Below are positions 31,171-38,201 of a stretch of 43,257 nucleotides of DNA, in pieces. The DNA lies in assembly GCA_030378015.1 (NCBI GenBank), contig JAUCGG010000021.1, positions 1-43,257 of the forward strand. The letters run 5' to 3'. Position 1 is the first letter of the stretch; each line of letters opens with the position of its first letter. The notes below the pieces were generated by a model. That model searched no databases. It worked only from the letters and a program-made list of their open reading frames with translations, and had not been told where the DNA came from. Position numbers and translations under genes: made by a program. This DNA comes from Desulfococcaceae bacterium HSG8. Lineage in GTDB: Bacteria > Desulfobacterota > Desulfobacteria > Desulfobacterales > 4be13.

Positions 31171-31271
31171 GGGCGCGTTCCGTAAATGTTGATACTAATC
31201 GCATTCTGTGAAAGGTTGTTTTGAAAAAATGCGATTTTTTATTTCGGTATCACCATTTACGGAACGCACCA
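31171..31271. mobile_element. IS630/mariner-like MITE, 101 bp, TA flanks
   Basis: The left end GGGCGCGTTCCGTAAATG and the inverted right end TGGTGCGTTCCGTAAATG match at all but two positions and continue with TGATAC on both sides. TA stands outside at 31169-31170 and 31272-31273. A second inner stem is AATCGCAT / ATGCGATT. Non-coding. It starts 14 bases past the HD gene stop. Confidence 0.78.
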
Positions 31272-31310
31272 TAGTGTTTGGTGTTTAGTCATCTGGTTCG
31301 GTTTTGATAC

Positions 31311-31641
31311 TTCTTTGTGACTGCCCTGTCATGCAAGTTTATATGAAAGTCCGAAGCAACGGAGTGCCAAACTTATAGTTTGGCATTGCGTAAGCGAGTT
31401 CAGCGAAGCTTGCGCATACACTCCTGCCAGACTGTAAGTCCGGAGACTTTCATGCTTCGTTGTGAGCTACAGATCATGGCCGTTTATATGAAAGGTTCCC
31501 GTTCCCTTCGACAGGGAACGGGAACGAACTATTCGGTGTTCCGGCTTTCATATTTCGTTGTGACCGTCAGGTCATGGCCGTTTATATGAAAGGGGTCGTG
31601 CCAGGGTTTCATCATCCGTTGTGACCGTCAGATCATGGAAG
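31311..31641. repeat. Four copies of a 48-bp unit separated by different hairpins
   Basis: The unit reads CTTTCATATTTCGTTGTGAC, then CGTCAGGTCATGGCCGTTTA, then TATGAAAG, with 9-bp inverted ends. Copies are at about 31311-31351 (partial), 31448-31494, 31545-31592 and 31608-31641 (partial). Between them lie a GGAGTGCC-type palindrome (31371-31446) and a GTTCCCGTTCCC / GGGAACGGGAAC stem (31496-31525). A single reversed unit occurs at 25180-25215, and a piece at 6723-6755. The rest, to 31916, is AT-rich leader of the next gene. Confidence 0.7.
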
Positions 31642-31916
31642 TTCCCTGGAATGACAGCTTTTTAACTTAATCAGTCAATTGAAGCAAAAATCAGGATTAT
31701 TTTAATCCGAAAAATTTTTCAGACCTGTGATTTCCCTTCCCCGGTAAAGGCCTCCTTAAAATCAGAGACCTTAATGTCTCTAAATTTCTTTCTGAACCAT
31801 TGACTTATCCCCCTGTTTTATGCAAATAATAATTCTCGTATATCCCGAAAGCACTGAGAAATTTCTCAGGTATGAGTATAACTATCTATAATTTATTATA
31901 TATTGAGGATGCTAAA

Positions 31917-32369
31917 ATGATAAAGAGATTCTTTTCAAAATTTTTCAGGAAGCCGAATAGGAAAAAAGAGGAAAATGATAATGTTGTCATATTTGCCAGG
32001 AGCATTGAAAAAGCTATGGATGAGACCTCCCTGGAAATATTCAGAGAATACAATGAAATCCTTCTAATGGAGCCAAATGTTTATATTGTCCCTGCGGTCT
32101 GGGGAGCTGTAAAATATGGCGAGCTTACAGAGGTACAAAAGGAAATCCATGAGAAAATATTTCCTGTGATCAGCAGAATTCTTGATTCATTGTATCAGGA
32201 AAACCTGAACGAAGTCCAGAGATTTGCCATCGGTTATCTTGTGAGAGGGCTTTTTATCTCAAAGATTATTTACATGATCGAATTTTACAGGAATCTGTCC
32301 GGCATCCAGATAGAGCTTGGCGGGAAAAAAACGGGGCTGGAGGATATTGAAGCATTGGGTCATGCTTAG
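31917..32369 (+). CDS. Uncharacterised 150-residue protein
   Basis: I do not recognise this family. The N-terminus is strongly basic (IKRFFSKFFRKPNRKKE) and could be an amphipathic membrane-binding helix. The rest is predicted helical and soluble, with conserved-looking segments NVYIVPAVWGAVKYGELTEV and FAIGYLVRGLFISKIIYMIE. GAGG stands 8 bases before the ATG at 31917; an ATG 45 bases upstream lacks this. Codon use is like its neighbours, so it is probably a real gene. The radical SAM gene follows 156 bp later in the same direction. Confidence 0.65.
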   Translation: MIKRFFSKFFRKPNRKKEENDNVVIFARSIEKAMDETSLEIFREYNEILLMEPNVYIVPAVWGAVKYGELTEVQKEIHEKIFPVISRILDSLYQENLNEVQRFAIGYLVRGLFISKIIYMIEFYRNLSGIQIELGGKKTGLEDIEALGHA

Positions 32370-32525
32370 GCCGGGGATCAGAGTCGAGGGATCAATCCCC
32401 GGCTGAAAGCGAAAGCAGCCGTTCGACGGTTCGACAGATATCGCCGAAGTCTGAGCTCACGCCGAAGCCTGAAGGCAGCTATATGGCCAGCCTTCGCTGA
32501 TAGATTCCGGTCAGGATAATCATTG

Positions 32526-33863
32526 ATGAAACGAGATATACCGAACATTCTGCTTGTAAATCCCTGGATACATGATTTCGCAGCTTACGATTTCTGGGCC
32601 AAACCCTTGGGACTTCTGACCCTGGCCTCGATTCTCAGAACTCACGGATTTCCCATTACATATACAGACTGTCTTGACCGCTTTCACCCCAAAAGTCTCC
32701 GCAAAGATCCGTATGCCAGATATGGCCGGGGGCCTTATCTGAAAACGCGGATTCCGAAACCCTGTGGCCTCCGCGATATCCCCCGGAATTTTTCCCGGTA
32801 CGGCATTAAGAAAGAGTGGTTCAGAGAAGACCTTCTGTCCGCATCCGAACCGGATGCGGTGTTTGTCACTTCCATGATGACTTACTGGTACCCGGGCGTA
32901 CAGGAAACCATCAGGATAATAAAAGAAGTATTTCCCAATGCGCCGGTTGTACTCGGAGGAATATACGCGACCCTCTGCCGCGATCATGCACGGAAATACT
33001 CGGGCGCGGACGAGGTGGTGACAGGAGCCGGGGAAGAGCAGATTCTTAAGCTTATAGAGGCATATACCGGCTTTTCTGTAACCACCGCATTTGATCCCGA
33101 TGACCTGAACACATATCCTTTCCCGGCATCTGACTTGCAGCGGGAAATTGCTTATGTCCCGATTCTCACCTCAAGAGGCTGCCCTTTCTCCTGCACCTAC
33201 TGCGCGTCCCGTTTCCTGAATCCGAAAAGAATGCGAAGAGATCCGATGCAGGTTGTTGAAGAAATAAAATACTGGCGTGAAAAATACGGGGTGAGAGATT
33301 TCGCGTTTTACGATGACGCGCTTCTCGCGGATGCGGAACATCATGCCATACCGCTGCTTGAGGAAATCATAAGGTCTGACCTCGGGGTCAGGTTTCATAC
33401 ACCAAATGCGATTCACATCCGGGAAATATCGGAACAGACCGCAAACATAATGTTCAAAGCAAATTTCAGAGCACTTCGCATGGGGCTTGAAACAACGGCA
33501 TTTGAGAAAAGAAATGAATTGGACAGGAAAGTGACGGCAGACGAATTTACGCGAGCCGTCTCCTGCCTGAAACAGGCCGGATTTACATCAGATCAGATGG
33601 GAGCCTATCTGCTGGCAGGGCTTCCGGGGCAGTCAGTGCGTTCTGTTGAAGAATCCGTAGAAACAGTTAAAAAAAGCGGGATCACTCCTGTGCTTGCATA
33701 TTACACGCCAATTCCTCACACGAGCTTATGGAAACAGGCGGTTGCTTCCTCACGGTATGACCTCGAGTCTGATCCTGTATTTGCAAACAACGCAATCTTC
33801 CCCTGCTGGAGTAAATTTTCCTGGGAAACTGTTTCGCGTCTGAAAAAACTTACGGATTTCTGA
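32526..33863 (+). CDS. B12-binding-type radical SAM protein
   Basis: A 445-residue protein. Residues 1-180 form a Rossmann-like cobalamin-binding region (NILLVNPW, LGLLTLASILRTHGF, VVLGGIYATL), although no D-x-H-x2-G cobalamin motif is obvious. The radical SAM core follows, with SRGCPFSCTYCAS (C219, C223, C226), FYDDALLAD and GAYLLAGLPGQS. The family includes enzymes for lipid, hopanoid and natural-product methylation and many uncharacterised ones; the substrate is open. Start ATG 32526 (TTG 32523 just ahead), AGGA 9 bases before. Its 3' end faces the csx20 fragment on the other strand. Confidence 0.9.
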   Translation: MKRDIPNILLVNPWIHDFAAYDFWAKPLGLLTLASILRTHGFPITYTDCLDRFHPKSLRKDPYARYGRGPYLKTRIPKPCGLRDIPRNFSRYGIKKEWFREDLLSASEPDAVFVTSMMTYWYPGVQETIRIIKEVFPNAPVVLGGIYATLCRDHARKYSGADEVVTGAGEEQILKLIEAYTGFSVTTAFDPDDLNTYPFPASDLQREIAYVPILTSRGCPFSCTYCASRFLNPKRMRRDPMQVVEEIKYWREKYGVRDFAFYDDALLADAEHHAIPLLEEIIRSDLGVRFHTPNAIHIREISEQTANIMFKANFRALRMGLETTAFEKRNELDRKVTADEFTRAVSCLKQAGFTSDQMGAYLLAGLPGQSVRSVEESVETVKKSGITPVLAYYTPIPHTSLWKQAVASSRYDLESDPVFANNAIFPCWSKFSWETVSRLKKLTDF

Positions 33864-33946
33864 GAAACAGGGAATGGGCGCATTTCCGAAAAGCAGGAAA
33901 TTCTCATTTCCAGGCTCTGACTCACTGCCGTTAAGCTAAGATCGGG

Positions 33947-34156
33947 GCATTTCTCATCTTCCGAAGCCTCGGACGCGAGCCAGTTTTTTACCGGCTCCAG
34001 GTACTGACCCAGTTCGGGCATACGGGAGGGAATCTGGCTCCACAGCGCGGCGAGATCATCAGGCAGCCCGGTGATGCGGTGCGCCCGGAGGGTGGTTCGT
34101 GCGTCTTCCTCCTGCTCCTGTGTGAGTTTGTGGTTGAATATGAGGAATAAATTCAT
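33947..34156 (-). pseudogene. csx20: Csx20 CRISPR ring-nuclease family protein, N-terminal fragment
   Basis: From ATG 34154-34156 (AAAGGA 6 bases upstream), the 70 readable residues begin MNLFLIFNHKLTQEQEEDAR and continue LPDDLAALWSQIPSRMPELG and YLEPVKNWL. This is the N-terminal part of Csx20 as I remember it (LTxxQ-x2-DA, LP-x2-L-x3-W-x2-IP, YL-x-P-x3-WL). The following conserved half (a QGDFGAT-type segment) is absent in all three frames; the frame runs on through unrelated sequence into the 3' end of the radical SAM gene. Csx20 degrades cyclic oligoadenylate made by Cas10. A type III operon is 29 kb away in the same window. The match is by memory of the family. Confidence 0.68.
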
Positions 34157-34185
34157 TTCTGATTCCTTTGTGCGGTGTAGAATGT

Positions 34186-34214
34186 AGGGTGGGTGCAGCG
34201 AAGCGGAACCCACC
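34186..34214. repeat. GGGTGGG...CCCACC short palindrome
   Basis: GGGTGGGTGCAGCGAAGCGG followed by AACCCACC is the family found in tandem at 40282-40698. It lies directly upstream of the csx20 start and so could cover its promoter. Confidence 0.65.
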
Positions 34215-34260
34215 AGCCCTATGCAAAGGTTGCACGGAAATTTCTAACGCTTTGCACTCC

Positions 34261-34586
34261 GCGGAATTTATAAGCCGGACATTATTTCTGAAAGGAAGCA
34301 CTAAGTGCTCTGTTTCAGAAATAATGTCCGGGTTAAAACGGAGGAGTGCAAAGCTTGCTTTGCGCCACTGCGGGGATTCCCGCAAAGCAAGCTTTGCACT
34401 CCGCGGAATTTATAAGCCGGACATTATTTCTGAAAGGAAGCACTTAGTGCTCTGTTTCATAAATAATGTCCGGGTTAAAACGGAGGAGTGCAAAGCTTGC
34501 TTTGCGCCACTGCGGGATTCCCGCAAAGCAAGCTTTGCACTCCGCGGAATTTATAAGCCGGACATTATTTCTGAAAGGAAGCACTT
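34261..34586. repeat. Tandem repeat, about 142-bp unit, interrupted by a MITE
   Basis: Units start with GCGGAATTTATAAGCCGGAC at 34261, 34403 and 34544. Each contains two stems: CCGGACATTATTTCTGAAA with TTTCAGAAATAATGTCCGG, and GAGTGCAAAGCTTGC with GCAAGCTTTGCACTC. The third unit is cut at 34586 and resumes at 35060 after the inserted element. A long forward frame crosses this region only because the repeats have no stops. Confidence 0.85.
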
Positions 34587-34587
34587 A

Positions 34588-35059
34588 TGGCGCGTTTCAC
34601 ATGACTTGATACTGAAATCGGGGTATTAAGTATTTGAAAATAGCTAATGCGATGCGTCTAAATACTTAAATGTTGCTCGAAAATTTGTTTCTAAGCTGTA
34701 AATCATTGCCTGGTAAAGGTTCGGGAATCCTCGTTTATATAAGAGCCGATATTAATTGCTTTTTTTGCATAAAAAATATAACATTTTGTAAATATTAATA
34801 TTTATTCTGAAGAAATATTGAAATATGATGTTTCCTTGTCCGAAAATATGAAAATACTGCAATCTGTGGTTTTCAGAAATTTATAATGTTATCAGATTGT
34901 TAAAAAAATAGCAGATCCGAATGGTTATAAAAACAAATTAAAATCGGTTCTTATAAGATGGCGAATCGGTAAACGACTGCCAGACAATGGTTTACAGATT
35001 AGGATTAAAATTTCGGGCAACATTTAAGTAAATAGTATCAAGTCATGTGAAACGCGCCA
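34588..35059. mobile_element. IS630/mariner-like MITE, 472 bp, perfect 26-bp ends, TA duplication
   Basis: The left end is TGGCGCGTTTCACATGACTT plus GATACT, and the right end is its exact inverse. Subterminal arms ACTTAAATGTTGC / GCAACATTTAAGT add a second inverted pair. TA is duplicated at 34586-34587 and 35060-35061; joining the two sides restores the tandem-repeat sequence CACTTAGTGCTCTG. The interior is AT-rich, with no frame over 60 codons. Confidence 0.88.
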
Positions 35060-35104
35060 TAGTGCTCTGTTTCAGAAATAATGTCCGGGTTGCACAGGCG
35101 CTAT

Positions 35105-35287
35105 GTAACGTAATCTTTCAGATTGCGTTCTCCGCATTTATTATATATGTCCGGGCGCAATCTGAAAGATTACGTTACGGATGACGGCGGAATTTTTAAC
35201 CCTGAGTGCGAAGCCTGCTCAGTAACGTAATCTTTCAGATTGCGCCGGGAAAATAAAGCGGGAACGCAATCTGAAAGATTACGTTAC
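35105..35287. repeat. Two hairpins of GTAACGTAATCTTTCAGATTG arms
   Basis: GTAACGTAATCTTTCAGATT (35105) pairs with its inverse ending 35178, and a second copy (35222) pairs with one ending 35287. Each stem is 23 bp and perfect. The 35288-35490 stretch after it is AT-rich, with a CCGGACATTATTTCCGG stem and no gene. Confidence 0.78.
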
Positions 35288-35494
35288 ATTCTGCCGGTCC
35301 GACCCGGACATTATTTCCGGGTTAAATCAGTGTCTGAACAAAAAAATAATATAATTGATTGATTTTATTTAATCAGAACCTTATTTTCAAAAACGGAAAT
35401 TCGCCACTTTTTGCATCTGATTCAGGAAAAGATTACCATTCCTCACTTTACGTAATTAAGAATGCGATAAACTATGTGAGTAAAAATTCCGAAC

Positions 35495-35584
35495 GCGGAG
35501 TGCAAAGCCTGCTTTGCGAGAATACCGCACAGGCAAAGCAAGCTTTGCACTCCGCTGAATTCATAACCCGGACATTATTTCCGG
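35495..35584. repeat. GAGTGCAAAGC palindrome
   Basis: GCGGAGTGCAAAGCCTGCTT and AAGCAAGCTTTGCACTCCGC pair around AATACCGCACAGG, then CCGGACATTATTTCCGG follows. It is one more unit of the family at 34261 and lies just past the stop of the PIN-like gene. Another copy is at 42947-42999. Confidence 0.72.
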
Positions 35585-35593
35585 AACTAAGCA

Positions 35594-36013
35594 CTAAGGG
35601 ATAAAGATTCGTGCTGTTCCGAGATAATCTTCAAGATACACGGCTATCTCCATTATCCTCTCAGCACATCTCTGACGATATAACCTCCCATCCAATTTTC
35701 CGACTCTGCTGATCGTCAGTACAGGCAGGCTGTCCGAGGTATTCTCATCCCGAAGGGTCTGCTCTAATGGATTTTCATTTTCCATGTTGCGGTTTCCTGT
35801 AAGCAGAATCATGCCGTTTCTCTGGGCAAACCTCCACACCTCCCTGTCTGTGCTGTTATAAGCCAGTCCGACGTCGGCAAACAGAATCATACTGACAGAA
35901 CACAATTCCGTCCAGCCCTCATCCCTGAGCGTATGATATAACAGGCGGGCTTTTCCCTCGATATCATGGTCTGTTAATATTGTAATTCCTGCTGTGCCAG
36001 ACGTTCTTTCCAT
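35594..36013 (-). CDS. PIN-like (DUF5615-type) protein, probable toxin of a pair
   Basis: A 139-residue protein. TILTDHDIEGKARLL opens the domain with acidic residues of a PIN-like site; MILFADVGLAYNSTDREVW and GMILLTGNRN supply the others. The C-terminus YLGTARIFIP is conserved in relatives that I remember from cyanobacteria and sulfate reducers, sometimes wrongly named malonyltransferase. PIN-like proteins cut RNA. Its start overlaps the DUF433 gene by 40 bases, so the two are translationally linked. The start ATG 36013 is a choice; ATG 36031 is possible. Confidence 0.75.
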   Translation of the reverse strand: MERTSGTAGITILTDHDIEGKARLLYHTLRDEGWTELCSVSMILFADVGLAYNSTDREVWRFAQRNGMILLTGNRNMENENPLEQTLRDENTSDSLPVLTISRVGKLDGRLYRQRCAERIMEIAVYLEDYLGTARIFIP

Positions 36014-36354
36014 TCCTGCAATTTCCTCCACAATTCAAGTCGTTCAGGTTCGGGCTGCTTTTCAGCAATTTTCTGAAACCTTTCACGGTTCTGTTCTTCC
36101 CAATATCGGCGGTTTGATTCCGCCAGTTCCGTTACCTGCTCATATTCTTTTTCAGCCTCCTCACGGTGACTTTTAAGAAATTCTTTTATTTCATCTGTCT
36201 GCCTGAAGGTCAGCCTGAATTCATCCTGTATCTCATCCCATGAATAGCCGGTTTTGAGGAACTCCATAATCATATACAGTGTCAGACGGGTTCCGCCTAT
36301 GGTCAGCCCGCGCTCTGTGCGGACAATGGTCGGACGATATATATTGTTATCCAT
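35974..36354 (-). CDS. DUF433 protein, probable antitoxin of the PIN-like gene
   Basis: A 126-residue protein. The N-terminal 60 residues are a DUF433 winged helix (RPTIVRTERGLTIGGTRLTL, then GYSWDEIQDEFRLT). The rest is a long charged helix rich in Glu, Arg and Gln (from FLKSHREEAEKEYEQ onwards), likely a coiled coil for binding its partner. DUF433 genes often precede DUF5615/PIN-like genes and are thought to repress and neutralise them. AAGGGA stands upstream of ATG 36352-36354. Intact. Confidence 0.8.
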   Translation of the reverse strand: MDNNIYRPTIVRTERGLTIGGTRLTLYMIMEFLKTGYSWDEIQDEFRLTFRQTDEIKEFLKSHREEAEKEYEQVTELAESNRRYWEEQNRERFQKIAEKQPEPERLELWRKLQEWKERLAQQELQY

Positions 36355-36570
36355 ATTTTTAATCCCTTTCTTTGTATAAACGGTCACAATCGAAGCACTG
36401 ATAATAAAAGATCAGAATAAAAATCTGATTATACTTCAGTAATTCAGTAAATATTACCAAACCACGTAATAACGTCTTTTAAAGCATATATCAGCGCGTT
36501 GACAGTGTCCGAAGTTGCGTCCGAATTCGGATGGCTGCCGAACTCACTGGCGATTTTATTGATACCGGAT

Positions 36571-36839
36571 TTAACGATGTAATTCATCATTAATTCGTTC
36601 AGAAAGAAAAATTTTTAACAATGACTGGTAAGGAACATCCCGTTTATTCGCAAGCAGTTTCAGATCTTCAAGCATAGATTCGGGGAGGCGTACTGAGATA
36701 GTTTTTGTTGACGGCTTAAGGCGCGGCAAGATAACTTCATCTGCATCTCGGTCCAGTCAATATACTCAGAAGAATCATGCCGGTGCCAAAAACGACGTTC
36801 CTCTGCCTCTGTTTTGAATCCGGGTATTTTCTTATTCAT
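36571..36839 (-). pseudogene. brnA: BrnA/CopG-type antitoxin, one-base frameshift
   Basis: The first frame gives MNKKIPGFKTEAEERRFWHR and DSSEYIDWT, then loses meaning. The next frame, from about 36750, gives RDADEVILPRLKPSTKTISV, then RLPESMLEDLKLLANKRDVP and LLKIFLSERINDELHR, a typical ribbon-helix-helix end. One missing base near TGGACCGA (36748-36755) separates the two; restoring it gives about 89 residues. The product in its present form would lack the DNA-binding half. It would normally neutralise the toxin encoded just upstream. Confidence 0.8.
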
Positions 36840-36939
36840 TTCTGATACCTTTCTTCCTCTGCGATGGTCATATCGCGTACAGATGCAATCGGATTTTGTC
36901 ATTTCTGACAGTGAACACAGCAAAGAGAACAAATAGCTC
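36836..36939 (-). pseudogene. brnT: BrnT-type toxin, C-terminal remnant with frameshift
   Basis: Reading toward brnA, LFAVFTVRNDKIR is followed in a shifted frame by IASVRDMTIAEEERYQK and a TGA that overlaps the brnA ATG (ATGA). This matches the end of BrnT (VVFT-x-R-x3-IRIISAR-x-MT-x2-E). The N-terminal two thirds are absent; the sequence upstream belongs to the HEPN-like fragment. The gene order brnT then brnA is the normal one. Confidence 0.6.
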
Positions 36940-37213
36940 AAAAATCTCCGATTCGGGCAAATTTAAATCTCCTGATTATCTCTTTAAAAGTTTTGTTTTC
37001 CATTTCCTGCGGGTACGTCTCAATCAGGAGTTCAATGTATTTTTTTGAAATCAGCATCAATTTTCCGATCTTTTTCCGATTCTCATAATTTGCTTCTTTA
37101 GAAAAGCAGTTAAAGTGAGCGAGGTTGTTGCGTACTCCGAGTATTTGGATAATTTCCCCGGAACTCACATGGCCTCCCTTCTCAAACCGGTCTTCATCTT
37201 TCCATTTAAATGT
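36938..37213 (-). pseudogene. HEPN-like protein fragment, cut by the ISL3 element
   Basis: About 91 residues remain, from TFKWKDEDRFEKGG to a TGA at 36938. The segment ILGVRNNLAHFNCF carries R-N-x3-H, the HEPN ribonuclease signature, followed by a long helix (KKIGKLMLISKKYIELLIET). The 5' side is replaced by the ISL3 end at 37214; a frame that continues to an ATG at 37309 is read through the element's terminal repeat and is not native. HEPN domains occur in Csm6/Csx1 effectors, which would fit the csm genes and csx20 in this window, but also in toxins. I cannot decide which. Confidence 0.42.
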
Positions 37214-37998
37214 GCCTCTCTGGTAATTCGTGTTGAAGCCATTTAGTTTATAAAACAAAAGGTTATTATATTTTACGGCTCTTTGACAATTCATATTTAT
37301 CGTTCTCATTAATGTAAACCGGCAAAGAGAGAATACCCTCTGATATCGAGAAATATTCTTCGGAACAGATTATCCGTATTTGTAATCCCGTAACAACGCC
37401 GTTTTATTACTTTGATCTTATTATTAAGTCCTTCCACGAAGCCGCTTGTCTGCCGACTGATAAAATAATTTGTAATCTCACGGTAACGTTTTCCGAGTGT
37501 CTTCAGGAAGCTGTCAAAACACTTCAGGCCGCTCGCTCCGACCCGGATTTTCCAAATCCTGATTTCCCGTTCCGCATCACTCTTACAGATATCTTCTTCA
37601 AAAATATCAGTAAGTTCATTACAAAAATCATAGGCAAGCTTTAATTCCGGAGAATATCCGAACAGACAATTCAGAATTTCCTTTTCCTCATCACTCAGCC
37701 TGTCTTCTTTTTTCCGCAATGCCCACATCGCACCTTTCAGTTTTCCGTATTCTTCTTCCGACAGTTCCTTCTTCAGGCGATTCATCTCATTCCTGCGAAA
37801 TCCGTCAAAGTCTTTTCTGTACAATTTTGCAACGTGGAAACGGTCGGCTATGATTATGACTCTTTTCCCGAAAACCTCTTTTGCAGCGTTAATAAAGCCG
37901 TCATACATGTCCGAACACACACCTCCGAGATTTTTTCTCAGTCTTTTCGGAATTGTTTTCAGAAATTTCTTAACAGTTTTCTTTTTGCGATCTCCGGG
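37214..37998 (-). mobile_element. ISL3-family insertion sequence, 5'-truncated copy
   Basis: The right end is set at 37214-37240, where CTCTCTGGTAATTCGTGTTG matches the terminal repeat of the first copy (1357-1383, inverted). The transposase stop lies 95 bp inside. Toward the left end the similarity to the first copy stops at about 37998, where a palindromic repeat begins, so at least half the element is lost. Confidence 0.72.
37309..37998 (-). pseudogene. ISL3 transposase, C-terminal part only
   Basis: About 230 residues from GDRKKKTVKKFLKTIPKRLR to YSLFAGLH remain. They contain the second catalytic Asp (CSDMYDGF), the insertion helices, and the end with SGFVEGLNNKIKVIKRRCYG, which carries the catalytic Glu in FVEG. 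The zinc finger and first Asp are missing. The frame stays open upstream through the palindromic repeats (to 38184), giving an artificial N-terminus rich in PEKPRRSSAV-type repeats. Inactive. Confidence 0.88.
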
Positions 37999-38022
37999 AA
38001 GACTTAACTTATGAGCCTGCGT

Positions 38023-38174
38023 AAACCTCGGAGGTCTGGCTTCTTCTGGGAACGGGACCGCGGAAGACCTCCGAGGTTTTTCGGGATATTGTCCCCGGGA
38101 AGACTTATTAGCCTGTGTAAACCTCGGAGGTCTGACTTCTTCCGGGGACAGGACCGCGGAAGACCTCCGAGGTT
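38023..38174. repeat. Two AACCTCGGAGGTCT palindromes, 96-bp period
   Basis: AACCTCGGAGGTCTGGCTTC ... GAAGACCTCCGAGGTT (38023-38078) and a second copy (38119-38174) each fold into a stem with a CCGCGG tip region. The spacer GACTTATTAGCCTGTGTA is also repeated in part. They replace the 5' half of the ISL3 transposase and lie just past the kinase gene. Confidence 0.8.
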
Positions 38175-38201
38175 TTTCGGGCAAGCCCCACTCTACAACC
38201 G

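Noticed and set aside
31311-31641. CRISPR-like array of 48-bp units
   Set aside because: Only four copies, two partial, irregular spacing, and the spacers are known dispersed hairpins rather than unique sequences.
33716-34213. 165-codon minus frame taken as a full csx20 gene
   Set aside because: Only the first 70 residues after ATG 34156 resemble the family; the rest is antisense to the radical SAM gene and unrelated sequence.
34168-34629. 153-codon forward frame across the 142-bp tandem repeats
   Set aside because: It is open only because the repeat units contain no stop in that frame; the product is a repetition of the same hairpin-derived peptide, with no start signal.
34240-35600. Possible CRISPR array in the tandem repeats
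   Set aside because: Units are about 142 bp and include both arms of palindromes; there are no short repeats with unique spacers of constant length.
37277-37302. Alternative ISL3 right end at GGCTCTTTGACAATTC
   Set aside because: It looks like an ISL3 terminus, but the exact 22-nt match to the first copy's end is further out at 37214-37240, so the outer site was preferred. This remains the main doubt about the length of the HEPN-like fragment.
36836-37309. Complete 123-residue HEPN protein starting at 37309
   Set aside because: The first 30 or so codons lie in the ISL3 end, including its terminal repeat, so the start is an artefact of the insertion.
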